From Methanoregula sp. (lineage in GTDB: Archaea; Halobacteriota; Methanomicrobia; Methanomicrobiales; Methanospirillaceae), in assembly GCA_003157895.1 (NCBI GenBank), contig PMKW01000116.1, positions 1 through 7,881 of the forward strand: a DNA stretch of 7,881 nt, given 5' to 3'. The position numbers were made by a program, and so were the translations under genes. Positions within the stretch are counted from its first letter, which is position 1. Every line of letters begins with the position of its first letter. The notes under the pieces were generated by a model. The model worked only from the letters and a program-made list of their open reading frames with translations. It was not told the DNA's origin and searched no databases. Positions 1 to 5,093 of this stretch are shown here, piece by piece.

Positions 1-1
1 G

Positions 2-379
2 CTCCTTGAAAATATCCGCGCAAACAATGTTTCCGTACAGGTAATTGCCGGTGCACTTGGCAACGGGAAACCTGCGGAGATCTGCTGGGATGACTGTCGT
101 GTAGTCTCCCCCACGTATCCACTTCGCGACCTTATCACGATGAGCGGAGGGTGTGACTTTTTAAAATGTGATTGCGAAGGTGCCGAATGGCTCATCAACC
201 CCCGCGAGCTTGAGAATGTCCGCCGCATCGAGATGGAGATCCACCTGCCACCGATCAGCGGACCGCCGGACCCTGCCCTTCTTGAATATATCAGCCGCTT
301 TTACGATTTTGAGATCGACCGGAAGCCCTGCCATGATATCCTCGGTGTCATGGGTGTCCTTCACGCATGGAGAAAATAA
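2..379 (+). CDS. FkbM-family methyltransferase, C-terminal part (5' end outside window)
   Basis: The first 125 visible residues are open from the window edge to a TAA stop. They match the C-terminal half of FkbM-type SAM-dependent methyltransferases: a segment like N-x-V-x-V-(x)-A-L-G near residues 9-20, then the family signature DFLKCDCEGAEW at residues 52-63, which corresponds to the usual D-hydrophobic-K-x-D-x-E-G-x-E motif. The tail (RIEMEIHLPP, then a Y-x-F segment) also fits the family end. The SAM-binding glycine motif should lie upstream, outside the window. Family members methylate hydroxyl groups on sugars, polyketides or other small molecules; the substrate cannot be told here. In archaea such genes often sit in surface-glycan clusters, but the downstream neighbours here give no support for that. 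Confidence 0.85.
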   Translation, partial: LLENIRANNVSVQVIAGALGNGKPAEICWDDCRVVSPTYPLRDLITMSGGCDFLKCDCEGAEWLINPRELENVRRIEMEIHLPPISGPPDPALLEYISRFYDFEIDRKPCHDILGVMGVLHAWRK

Positions 380-380
380 A

Positions 381-403
381 CCGGCTTCCTTGGGGATAGC
401 CGG
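381..403 (+). terminator. Hairpin directly after the methyltransferase stop
   Basis: CCGGCT (381-386) and AGCCGG (398-403) are a perfect 6-bp inverted repeat with an 11-base loop, starting one base after the TAA. There is no T-run behind it, so it may be a 3'-end stabilising hairpin rather than a true terminator. Supported by sequence only. Confidence 0.25.
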
Positions 404-494
404 CGCTCTGACCGTTCTCATCATACGATTCATGTCCTTATCAGTAACCTTCATGCTCTCATCCTGAAATAACAACTGTCACAGGCTGATAGTT

Positions 495-1160
495 ATGTGC
501 ACCGATACCAATGTCCAGAAAAACGTAGTCTTTGATCAAGTCCTCGCGAAGCGCCGGTCCCACCGAATGTTCAAGCCGGATTTTTGCAGCGAAGATGAAA
601 TCCGGCGCATCCTCCATGCCGGGCTCCTTGCCCCGTTTGCTGCTGCTGCAGTGGGGGATTCCCATGATTATTTCCGCCGTTTCTTTGTGATGCGCAAGGG
701 GTCGGTGAGCATGAATGCGGCACTCCCCCTCGTTATGCGGAAGGTACGGACGATGTCTTTGGATCTTGAGCACGAAATGCAAAAAGACCCGTTGCTCCGT
801 GCAAAGGCTGAAGGATTTGTCCGCAGGCTCTCCATGATCCAGGGCGCCGGTGTGGTTCCCGGTATCGGGACAGCCCCCTATTATATCGTGGTTGCTGAAC
901 GCAGGGGATATCCTCCGGTTGAATTACAGTCGCTCGCACATTGCCTTGAGAACATGTGGCTGAAGGCAACTGCCCTTGGCATCGGGTTCCAGCTTGTCTC
1001 CATCACCTCGCAGATGTCGTCGGACCCGGCGTTCTGTGCTCTCCTCGGCATCCCTCCCGGGTCATGGGAACTGATGGGGTGCGCTGTCGGGTACCCTGCT
1101 GACCAACTCTCCCCCGCAATCCGGCCCCCGGTAGAGGAAGTTACTGTCTGGCTTCCCTGA
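495..1160 (+). CDS. Nitroreductase-family FMN flavoprotein
   Basis: A 221-residue protein, about the usual length for the nitroreductase fold. The N-terminal RRSHRMF (residues 20-26) is the typical FMN-phosphate-binding start, followed by the helix HAGLLAPFAAAA (41-52) in the place of the common A-x-x-APS-x-x-N segment. The strand TAPYYIVVAE (126-135), the helix with LGIGFQLVSI (161-170) and the late GCAVGYPAD motif (195-203) are all characteristic. Members use FMN and usually NAD(P)H to reduce nitro compounds, quinones, flavins or other small molecules; the substrate is unknown. The canonical Asn and Gln-Pro-Trp after the APS motif are not evident, so activity may differ from classical NfsB/FRP. 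No good Shine-Dalgarno precedes ATG 495, and AAATAA lies about 26 bases upstream, so a leaderless message is possible. It seems to stand alone. Confidence 0.85.
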   Translation: MCTDTNVQKNVVFDQVLAKRRSHRMFKPDFCSEDEIRRILHAGLLAPFAAAAVGDSHDYFRRFFVMRKGSVSMNAALPLVMRKVRTMSLDLEHEMQKDPLLRAKAEGFVRRLSMIQGAGVVPGIGTAPYYIVVAERRGYPPVELQSLAHCLENMWLKATALGIGFQLVSITSQMSSDPAFCALLGIPPGSWELMGCAVGYPADQLSPAIRPPVEEVTVWLP

Positions 1161-1239
1161 TCGGGAAATCCCTCTCGTGATGCCGGCGGTTTTATGTGCG
1201 ATTCCGATCCACAATGCTTAGCTATCTGGAGCCAGGTTT

Positions 1240-1491
1240 ATGGTACAACTCGACTGCATGCAGGGGATGATCGCAGGGTATATCGCATCTCCCAAGGGAC
1301 AGGAAACAATACGGAACTACCTGTCATCCCCCGAAGGGAAGAAAACCATGGATACCTATCTCGCAACGCCCGATGGTCAGCAAATGGCAAAACTCATCCT
1401 GTCCCGGGCTCTGGAAGGAACGAATCTTCCTGAAGAGGTCAGGGAAAAACTCTTTGCAGCGGTTGAAGAAAAAAAGAATACCGTATCATAA
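1240..1491 (+). CDS. Small protein with three 13-residue tandem repeats
   Basis: An 83-residue, hydrophilic, probably cytosolic protein. I do not recognise a named family. Residues 14-52 are three head-to-tail 13-residue units: YIASPKGQETIRN, YLSSPEGKKTMDT and YLATPDGQQMAKL, sharing the pattern Y-[IL]-[AS]-[ST]-P-x-G. They are followed by a helical, charged tail with LPEEVREKLFAAVEEKK. The start is supported by GGAG at 1228-1231, eight bases before ATG 1240. TTTTAT near 1191-1196 could be its TATA box. An overlapping frame with an ATG at 1194 reads as low-complexity sequence without such a ribosome site and I treat it as a shadow. The repeat pattern suggests short helical hairpins, perhaps for self-assembly or binding, which is inference only. 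Confidence 0.65.
   Translation: MVQLDCMQGMIAGYIASPKGQETIRNYLSSPEGKKTMDTYLATPDGQQMAKLILSRALEGTNLPEEVREKLFAAVEEKKNTVS
1279..1395 (+). repeat. Three 39-base in-frame units encoding the 13-residue repeats
   Basis: Each unit encodes Tyr, an aliphatic residue, two small residues, Pro, a charged residue and Gly. The DNA units are well diverged while the protein pattern is kept, which suggests an old duplication under selection at the protein level. Confidence 0.65.
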
Positions 1492-1499
1492 ACCGGTCC

Positions 1500-1528
1500 G
1501 GGGATGTAAAAAATAATCCCCCTTACAT
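1500..1528. terminator. Convergent-gene terminator region
   Basis: This sits in the 42-base gap between the stop codons of the converging genes ending at 1491 (+) and 1534 (-). GGGGAT (1500-1505) pairs with ATCCCC (1516-1521), and an alternative overlapping pair is ATGTAA (1504-1509) with TTACAT (1523-1528). The A6 run at 1508-1513 reads as T6 on the minus strand, which suits archaeal T-rich termination of the minus-strand gene. Function is inferred from position and composition. Confidence 0.4.
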
Positions 1529-1533
1529 GCAGT

Positions 1534-2682
1534 TCAGAACAGGGAATGCAGCCCGGCCTGCATGAGCGGCCTTACGAGCCGGAGTATCGCAGGGTTCAAT
1601 AACAGTTTTTTTATCATGGCACCGGGACGGTCCATATCCCCGTATTCTTCAATAGTGCGCACGATTGAGGGGGTATTGAGCGCCCTGACCAGTGCATCGG
1701 TATCGTCCACCGACATCTTCTGTCGCATCTCAAACAGGCGGTATCCGATCTCCAGCTCGCGTCCGAAATCTTCCTGCCATAATCGTTCGTAGCCGGCCAG
1801 GACTGTATCGTCGTACCGTCCCTGCTCGCAGGCATGAGCGGCAACTGCTGCAGCATGCCGGGCAGAGCGGACGCCGGTATAGATGCCCCCGCCGGATGTC
1901 GGCTTGGGAAAGCCCGCCGCATCACCCACAAAAAGCGTCCTGTCTTTGTAGGTCCGTTTCATCACGCCAAGCGGAAGCGTGCCGGTAACAAACTGGGTCA
2001 TACTGGTCCCGAATTTCCTGGCAAACAAAGAGAACCGTTCCTTCACCTGCGACCTGCCGCACATTCCCACCCGGATACGCCCCGGGCCGGTCGGGATCAC
2101 CCAGCCGAAAAACTCCGGTGATGCATCCGGATAGATCCGGACATACCGCGGATCGCAGACGCCCGGCATATCGACCTGAATGCCGGCAAGGTATGTCTGC
2201 GCCCGCTCCAGACCCGAGAGGCGGGCAACGGTACTCCGGGGGCCGTCGGCAGCTATCAGGATATCAAACCCGATCTCCTCGTGCCCGTTTACGCCCCGGG
2301 TGAGGACGACATTTTTCCGGACATCATAAAGAGCAGTTCTCAGCCGGAATTCGGCTCCGGCATCTGCCGCAGCTTCTGCCATCTCGCGGTCGAGGGTCCC
2401 GCGGTCCACAACGACCCCCATGGTTTTCTTTGCATCGATGAGCAGTTCGCTGCCTGCGCCGGATATCACGCGGGCACCCGTGACTTTATTAAAGACAGAT
2501 CTTTCAGACAGGACCCGGCATTCAAAAAAAGCCGCATTGGAGAGGAGACCGGCGCACTGGACAGGGTATCCTATGGTCCCGTGCTCCTCGAGGCAGAGTA
2601 CTGAAAGCCCGAGGTGTGCGCACTCCCGTGCAGCTGCACTGCCTGCAGGGCCTGCCCCGGCAACGATCACATCATACTTCAT
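1534..2682 (-). CDS. Geranylgeranyl reductase family FAD-dependent oxidoreductase
   Basis: A 382-residue flavoprotein of usual family length. It opens with the Rossmann FAD motif DVIVAGAGPAGS (GxGxxG at residues 9-14) and an acidic residue, E32, ending the second strand. The conserved YPVQCAG with Cys43 follows at 39-45. ADGPRS (145-150) and VGDAAGFPKPTSGGGI (252-267) are the other FAD-contact motifs typical of archaeal geranylgeranyl reductases; FFGWVIP (191-197) stands where the family has a Y-x-W-x-F-P substrate motif. Family members saturate the isoprenoid chains of archaeal ether lipids, or of related prenyl compounds, at the membrane. Methanogens often carry several paralogues, so lipid, quinone-like or other prenyl substrates remain possible. 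The start at 2682 is preceded by only a weak AGGG. Confidence 0.88.
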   Translation of the reverse strand: MKYDVIVAGAGPAGSAAARECAHLGLSVLCLEEHGTIGYPVQCAGLLSNAAFFECRVLSERSVFNKVTGARVISGAGSELLIDAKKTMGVVVDRGTLDREMAEAAADAGAEFRLRTALYDVRKNVVLTRGVNGHEEIGFDILIAADGPRSTVARLSGLERAQTYLAGIQVDMPGVCDPRYVRIYPDASPEFFGWVIPTGPGRIRVGMCGRSQVKERFSLFARKFGTSMTQFVTGTLPLGVMKRTYKDRTLFVGDAAGFPKPTSGGGIYTGVRSARHAAAVAAHACEQGRYDDTVLAGYERLWQEDFGRELEIGYRLFEMRQKMSVDDTDALVRALNTPSIVRTIEEYGDMDRPGAMIKKLLLNPAILRLVRPLMQAGLHSLF

Positions 2683-2730
2683 ATAACAACCCTGCCGGTT
2701 CTATTGCCGGCGGAGATCCGGTACAAATCA

Positions 2731-2754
2731 CGGTTTTATGTTTTTTTAAAACCG
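2731..2754 (-). promoter_or_regulatory. Palindrome over the probable promoter of the reductase gene
   Basis: CGGTTTT (2731-2737) and AAAACCG (2748-2754) are a perfect 7-bp inverted repeat around an AT-rich core. On the minus strand the core reads as a run of A followed by CATAAAA, a plausible TATA element 50-70 bases before the start at 2682. It could be a regulator-binding site on the promoter or a hairpin ending the upstream minus-strand gene, whose stop is at 2786. The two cannot be separated by eye. Confidence 0.35.
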
Positions 2755-2785
2755 ATCCCGCCGGTTGCATGGCTGCGGAAAAATG

Positions 2786-3310
2786 TTATACCCCTGCAGC
2801 CGGCTCGTCCGTTTTATAGAATCCCAGAAGGATGGAGAAGACGCCGAATGTCAGTGCAATTGTCCCTACCACGGAGAGGAAGAGGTACTTCTCAAAACCG
2901 GGGAAGTAATAGAATAGCCCCCCCATGAGGAGTATACCTACGATGATCATGCCCGGAATCAGGATATATTTTGTCTTCGGGTGCTCGAGTGCAAGGGTGA
3001 TATCGGTAAAACCGTTGATAATTGCGATGGCAGCAATCGTCAGGATAAGCATGACAGCTACAAATCCCGCGATCATGAATGAGATCACCCCGATTAAAAG
3101 GAGAGCAGCGGAAAGACCGAACCAGAGTATCGACTCGTCACCGCGGCCGGTGATGGCAAGGAACAGGAACAATATTATGCCAAGCCCAATCAGAACCCAG
3201 AATAGGCCATAAAACCCAACGGTTACTTCCTCCGGAAGTAACAAGGCCAGAAACCCGAAGATTACTCCCACGATACCTCTCAGGAGGCATGATGTTTTTT
3301 TATCCGGCAT
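2786..3310 (-). CDS. HdeD/DUF308-like six-segment membrane protein
   Basis: A 174-residue, strongly hydrophobic protein with about six membrane segments near residues 9-25, 31-53, 61-79, 81-100, 115-135 and 141-164. Size, segment count and the opening CLLRGIVGVIFGFLALLLP resemble the HdeD/DUF308 family (R-G-x-x-x-x-x-F-G at the start of segment 1, then Pro). E. coli HdeD is linked to acid resistance, but archaeal members have no established role. A longer reading from 3403 is open, but the added 31 residues are polar and unlike the family. A strong Shine-Dalgarno, AGGTGA, lies five bases before the ATG at 3310, so I use that start. The gene lies about 100 bases upstream of the reductase on the same strand, with a palindrome between them, so co-transcription is uncertain. 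Confidence 0.75.
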   Translation of the reverse strand: MPDKKTSCLLRGIVGVIFGFLALLLPEEVTVGFYGLFWVLIGLGIILFLFLAITGRGDESILWFGLSAALLLIGVISFMIAGFVAVMLILTIAAIAIINGFTDITLALEHPKTKYILIPGMIIVGILLMGGLFYYFPGFEKYLFLSVVGTIALTFGVFSILLGFYKTDEPAAGV

Positions 3311-3315
3311 AAATT

Positions 3316-3321
3316 TCACCT
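3316..3321 (-). promoter_or_regulatory. Shine-Dalgarno site that fixes the DUF308-like start
   Basis: On the minus strand AGGTGA is followed by five bases and the ATG at 3310. This is the best ribosome site in the window and argues against the upstream ATG at 3403. Confidence 0.7.
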
Positions 3322-3457
3322 GATCGGGAAAATCCCCCGTTCTATTCCGATCTCTATTTGTTCTCCCAACGATAAAAATGCCTGTGGTCAATATATGGAT
3401 CATATCTCATCCATGAATATCAATCACAAAAGAAGAGTATCAGGAACTGACAGACCG

Positions 3458-3482
3458 CGGATAAAAGTAATCCGGTTTTTTT
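3458..3482 (+). terminator. Hairpin plus T7 run, readable on the + strand, without an assigned gene
   Basis: CGGAT (3458-3462), a seven-base loop, ATCCG (3470-3474), one G and then seven T (3476-3482). This looks like an intrinsic-type terminator on the + strand, yet the nearest + strand gene ends at 1491 and both neighbours are on the minus strand. A TATA-like CAATATATGG at about 3389-3398 would put a + strand start near 3420, giving a transcript of roughly 60 bases. Confidence 0.35.
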
Positions 3483-3522
3483 CAACAGAAAATGCATACA
3501 AATAACCCTTATGCCCGGCTCC

Positions 3523-3747
3523 CTACTCCCGGTCAAACCCGAAGAAGACGATATGGGCATATTTCTCAAGGAGGTGGAGCACAAAAAAGAAGACGGCTGC
3601 GTATACGACAAAATTGACAACCATGCCGGCAGCTCCGTTCAGGCCGCTTAAAATGACAACGACATTCGAGAGTATATCAGCGATCAAAAATGCGATAAGG
3701 ATGCCCACAGCGAGCATTATCACTTTTTTGACTGATTGCATTTCCAT
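3523..3747 (-). CDS. Small two-segment membrane protein, family unknown
   Basis: A 74-residue protein with a short basic N-terminus (MEMQSVKK), a hydrophobic segment at about 9-32, a Gly/Asn-containing turn at about 34-40, a second segment at about 42-58 and a polar tail (LEKYAHIVFFGFDRE). I do not recognise a family. No Shine-Dalgarno precedes ATG 3747, but an AT-rich TATA-like element is centred 26 bases upstream, the spacing expected for a leaderless archaeal transcript. A second in-frame ATG at 3741 is possible and would drop two residues. It is divergent from the META-domain gene and shares its 97-base upstream region. Confidence 0.6.
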   Translation of the reverse strand: MEMQSVKKVIMLAVGILIAFLIADILSNVVVILSGLNGAAGMVVNFVVYAAVFFFVLHLLEKYAHIVFFGFDRE

Positions 3748-3768
3748 ACCAGTACTGGATGGCAGGCG

Positions 3769-3778
3769 TATTAAATAT
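3769..3778. promoter_or_regulatory. TATA-like element between divergent genes
   Basis: TATTAAATAT is nearly symmetric. Its centre is 26 bases from the minus-strand ATG at 3747, fitting a leaderless start, and in the + direction it would place a start near 3800, about 45 bases before ATG 3845. It may therefore serve one or both genes. Confidence 0.5.
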
Positions 3779-3844
3779 CTACACTACGCGTACCGGGCCG
3801 ACGGTGACCAAAACCGTTAATGCATTCCCTGTCAAGTACAGGCT

Positions 3845-4372
3845 ATGGCTGATGATCCCCCCGCTGATCCGGAGACGATATCACGCGACAACCCGGACAA
3901 TGCCCCACCAGCCCCTCCCGAGAAGATGGGGCTCTCGTTTTACGCGGCCGTTGCATTTATCGGTCTTCTTGTCCTTATGATTGTATTCCTGAACGAGCCG
4001 GCAGTCAGAGCAAATGCCGGCAGGGTGATGACACAGACCAACTGGACGCTCCAGTCCTATACGGATGTTACCGGTATTCACATCCCGGTCATCAGCGGCA
4101 GCAACGTGACTGCACGATTCGATAGGGACGGCAGGGTAACCGGTTCTGCCGGGTGCAACGGGTACTCTGCCGCATTCGAGACTCTTGATTACAGCATCAA
4201 TATCTCCGGCACTTCATCAACAAAGATGTTCTGTCAGGGTCCCGGCGTCATGGAGCAGGAATCGGCGTTCCTGACCGATCTGACCAGGGTATCGTTGTTC
4301 CGCGTGAGCGAATCCTCCCTGAAATTCTATGATGCTGCCGGAAAAACCGTTCTTGTCTTTGGCCCGGCATGA
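3845..4372 (+). CDS. Membrane-anchored META/HslJ-domain protein
   Basis: A 175-residue protein in three parts: an acidic, proline-rich N-terminus (residues 1-27), one hydrophobic segment (about 30-49) and an outward META domain (about 66-173). The domain shows the typical opening W-x-L-x-S-Y, then GRVTGSAGCNGYSAAF (Gly-Cys-Asn at 103-105), the STKMFCQGPGVMEQE-x-AFLTDL block (125-146) and a final strand ending TVLVF. Cys104 and Cys130 are conserved in many members. META domains occur in HslJ-type bacterial outer-membrane heat-shock or novobiocin-resistance proteins and in other secreted proteins; the biochemical role is not established. Here the segment could be an uncleaved anchor. ATG 3845 has only a short AGG near it. 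An alternative ATG at 3926 would start just before the membrane segment. Confidence 0.82.
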   Translation: MADDPPADPETISRDNPDNAPPAPPEKMGLSFYAAVAFIGLLVLMIVFLNEPAVRANAGRVMTQTNWTLQSYTDVTGIHIPVISGSNVTARFDRDGRVTGSAGCNGYSAAFETLDYSINISGTSSTKMFCQGPGVMEQESAFLTDLTRVSLFRVSESSLKFYDAAGKTVLVFGPA

Positions 4373-4524
4373 ATGGAGGATTTCAACAACAGGCTGTGGA
4401 GCAAACCACGGGAATTCTGACGCTCGCGGGGGTGTCGGGTCTCATCAGAAACGAGACGCGAGAAGAACGCATCAACATTCTTCGATTTGTTTCATCGAGC
4501 ATGATGATGCAGAGGATGTTTTAA
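4369..4524 (+). CDS. Possible 51-residue ORF overlapping the META gene stop
   Basis: An ATG overlaps the TGA of the META gene as ATGA, a common arrangement for translational coupling, and the frame runs 51 residues from MNGGFQQQAVEQ to a tail with SSSMMMQRMF. The middle (SGLIRNETREERINILRF) is encoded by the first copy of a repeat that recurs at 4773, where the similar frame stops after SDLIRDET. There is no ribosome site and no recognisable domain, so it may simply be repeat DNA that happens to be open. Confidence 0.25.
   Translation: MNGGFQQQAVEQTTGILTLAGVSGLIRNETREERINILRFVSSSMMMQRMF
4433..4464 (+). repeat. Copy 1 of a diverged 32-base repeat
   Basis: It matches 4773-4804 at 26 of 32 positions, and all six differences are transitions. 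It begins TGTCGGGTCTCATCAGAAAC. Just after it lie GAGAAGAACG and ATTCTTCGA, which also have counterparts after copy 2. Confidence 0.7.
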
Positions 4525-4766
4525 AAAAATTTACTCTGGAGAAAACCTCTTTTCACGGGATGATCTTTCCCCGTGCGCCAACCCTGTCCCCCCATTGAGG
4601 GCGGGGCGCATTGCGATGCCTCTGCATTACCTGAACTGGAAATTTCTCCACGATAGCATACAGGTATTACGGCACAATCGCAACCGGGGGATGCCATAGC
4701 AGCGGGGGCAGAGCTCAAAAAAGCGTCATAATTACTGCCAAATGATTTCTCCAGAGCAAAAAAATT
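4523..4766. mobile_element. Possible MITE-like remnant without coding capacity
   Basis: An 11-bp inverted repeat, CTCTGGAGAAA (4534-4544) and TTTCTCCAGAG (4746-4756), is bracketed by a 9-base direct repeat AAAAAAATT (4523-4531 and 4758-4766). Inverted ends inside a short direct repeat, about 225 bases apart and without a gene, are the form of a miniature transposable element. The interior can fold, for example TGCGCC (4574-4579) with GGCGCA (4605-4610). The direct repeat is low-complexity, and one or two bases lie between it and the inverted ends, so chance is a real alternative. Confidence 0.35.
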
Positions 4767-4772
4767 CGCTTT

Positions 4773-4804
4773 TGTCGGATCTCATCAGAGATGAAACATG
4801 AGAA
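4773..4804 (+). repeat. Copy 2 of the diverged 32-base repeat
   Basis: It is the partner of 4433-4464. Relative to copy 1, about 32 extra bases carrying a hairpin follow before the shared GAGAAGAACG and TTCTTCGA words; the extra piece is bounded by GAGAA on each side. The two copies flank the MITE-like segment. Confidence 0.7.
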
Positions 4805-4805
4805 T

Positions 4806-4829
4806 GCTGCAGGTCATAAGACCTGAAGC
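4806..4829. repeat. Hairpin-forming inverted repeat
   Basis: CAGGTC (4810-4815) and GACCTG (4820-4825) pair around ATAA, and the stem continues past one mismatch with GCT and AGC. It lies inside the extra piece that distinguishes repeat copy 2 from copy 1. Confidence 0.55.
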
Positions 4830-4833
4830 TGGA

Positions 4834-4850
4834 GAAGAACGTAGTTCTTC
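4834..4850. repeat. Second hairpin-forming inverted repeat
   Basis: GAAGAAC (4834-4840) and GTTCTTC (4844-4850) form a perfect 7-bp stem with a three-base loop. GTTCTTCGA occurs again at 4866-4874, and a looser form (GAAGAA with TTCTTC) follows repeat copy 1 at 4462-4483. Confidence 0.55.
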
Positions 4851-4954
4851 GACCGAGCCCGAAGCGTTCTTCGAACTGTCAAATCCTGCCTTGAAGAATA
4901 TCACGCAGTGAATTTGAGGACTGGAAGAAATCATCAGAATTTATCGACCCCGAA

Positions 4955-5014
4955 AGGTTATCAGAAATCAAAGAGCAGCCCTGTCACTCTTCTCATCTTC
5001 GGAGTTTCTAACCT
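4955..5014. repeat. Nested inverted repeat, possible structured RNA
   Basis: AGGTTA (4955-4960) plus AGAAA (4963-4967) pair with TTTCTAACCT (5005-5014), with a two-base bulge and one base shared at the junction. Inside, AAGAG (4971-4975) can pair with CTCTT (4987-4991). It ends about 45 bases before the promoter of the secreted-protein gene. Confidence 0.35.
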
Positions 5015-5050
5015 CTCCCACCGGAAAATTCCCCATTTAACGGCGTTAAG

Positions 5051-5075
5051 GAGGAAGCGTATATACTATAAATGT
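5051..5075 (+). promoter_or_regulatory. Archaeal promoter (BRE-like purines plus TATA box) of the secreted-protein gene
   Basis: Purine-rich GAGGAAGCG (5051-5059) precedes TATATACTATAAAT (5060-5073). The expected start, about 25 bases on, falls within a few bases of ATG 5094, and no Shine-Dalgarno lies just before the ATG. This suggests a leaderless or near-leaderless message. Confidence 0.6.
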
Positions 5076-5093
5076 AAAGTAAACTAGACATTT

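Larger units (their letters stand above)
4798..5011 (+). pseudogene. Possible decayed coding fragment with a frameshift
   Basis: From ATG 4798 one frame gives 37 residues ending PEAFFELSNPALKNITQ at a TGA (4909-4911). Another frame, open from about 4895 to a TAA at 5009-5011, continues with plausible protein sequence (SRSEFEDWKKSSEFIDPERL). Joining the two by one frameshift near 4895-4910 gives a rather acidic, protein-like string. I do not recognise the family. Composition is the only support, and the region also carries hairpins, so it could equally be non-coding repeat DNA. Confidence 0.25.

Noticed and set aside
1194..1433. A 79-residue frame overlapping the repeat protein
   Set aside because: It is in a different frame, lacks a ribosome site, and its composition is not protein-like, whereas the 1240 frame has GGAG and clear repeats.
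3311..3403. A longer N-terminus for the DUF308-like protein, from ATG 3403
   Set aside because: The extra 31 residues are polar and unlike the family, and a strong AGGTGA site sits just before ATG 3310.
4498..4530. A C/D-box RNA, suggested by ATGATGATG
   Set aside because: No CTGA D box at a suitable distance and no terminal stem.
4521..4718. A 65-residue minus-strand frame in the spacer
   Set aside because: No ribosome site, no domain and low-complexity composition; it lies in the foldable, MITE-like segment.
4433..4874. A CRISPR array, suggested by repeated words
   Set aside because: Only two copies of the longer repeat, spaced about 340 bases apart, with no regular spacers and no cas genes.
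4860..4890. A tRNA T-arm, suggested by TTCGAA followed by AAATCC
   Set aside because: No matching acceptor, D or anticodon arms could be found at the right distances.
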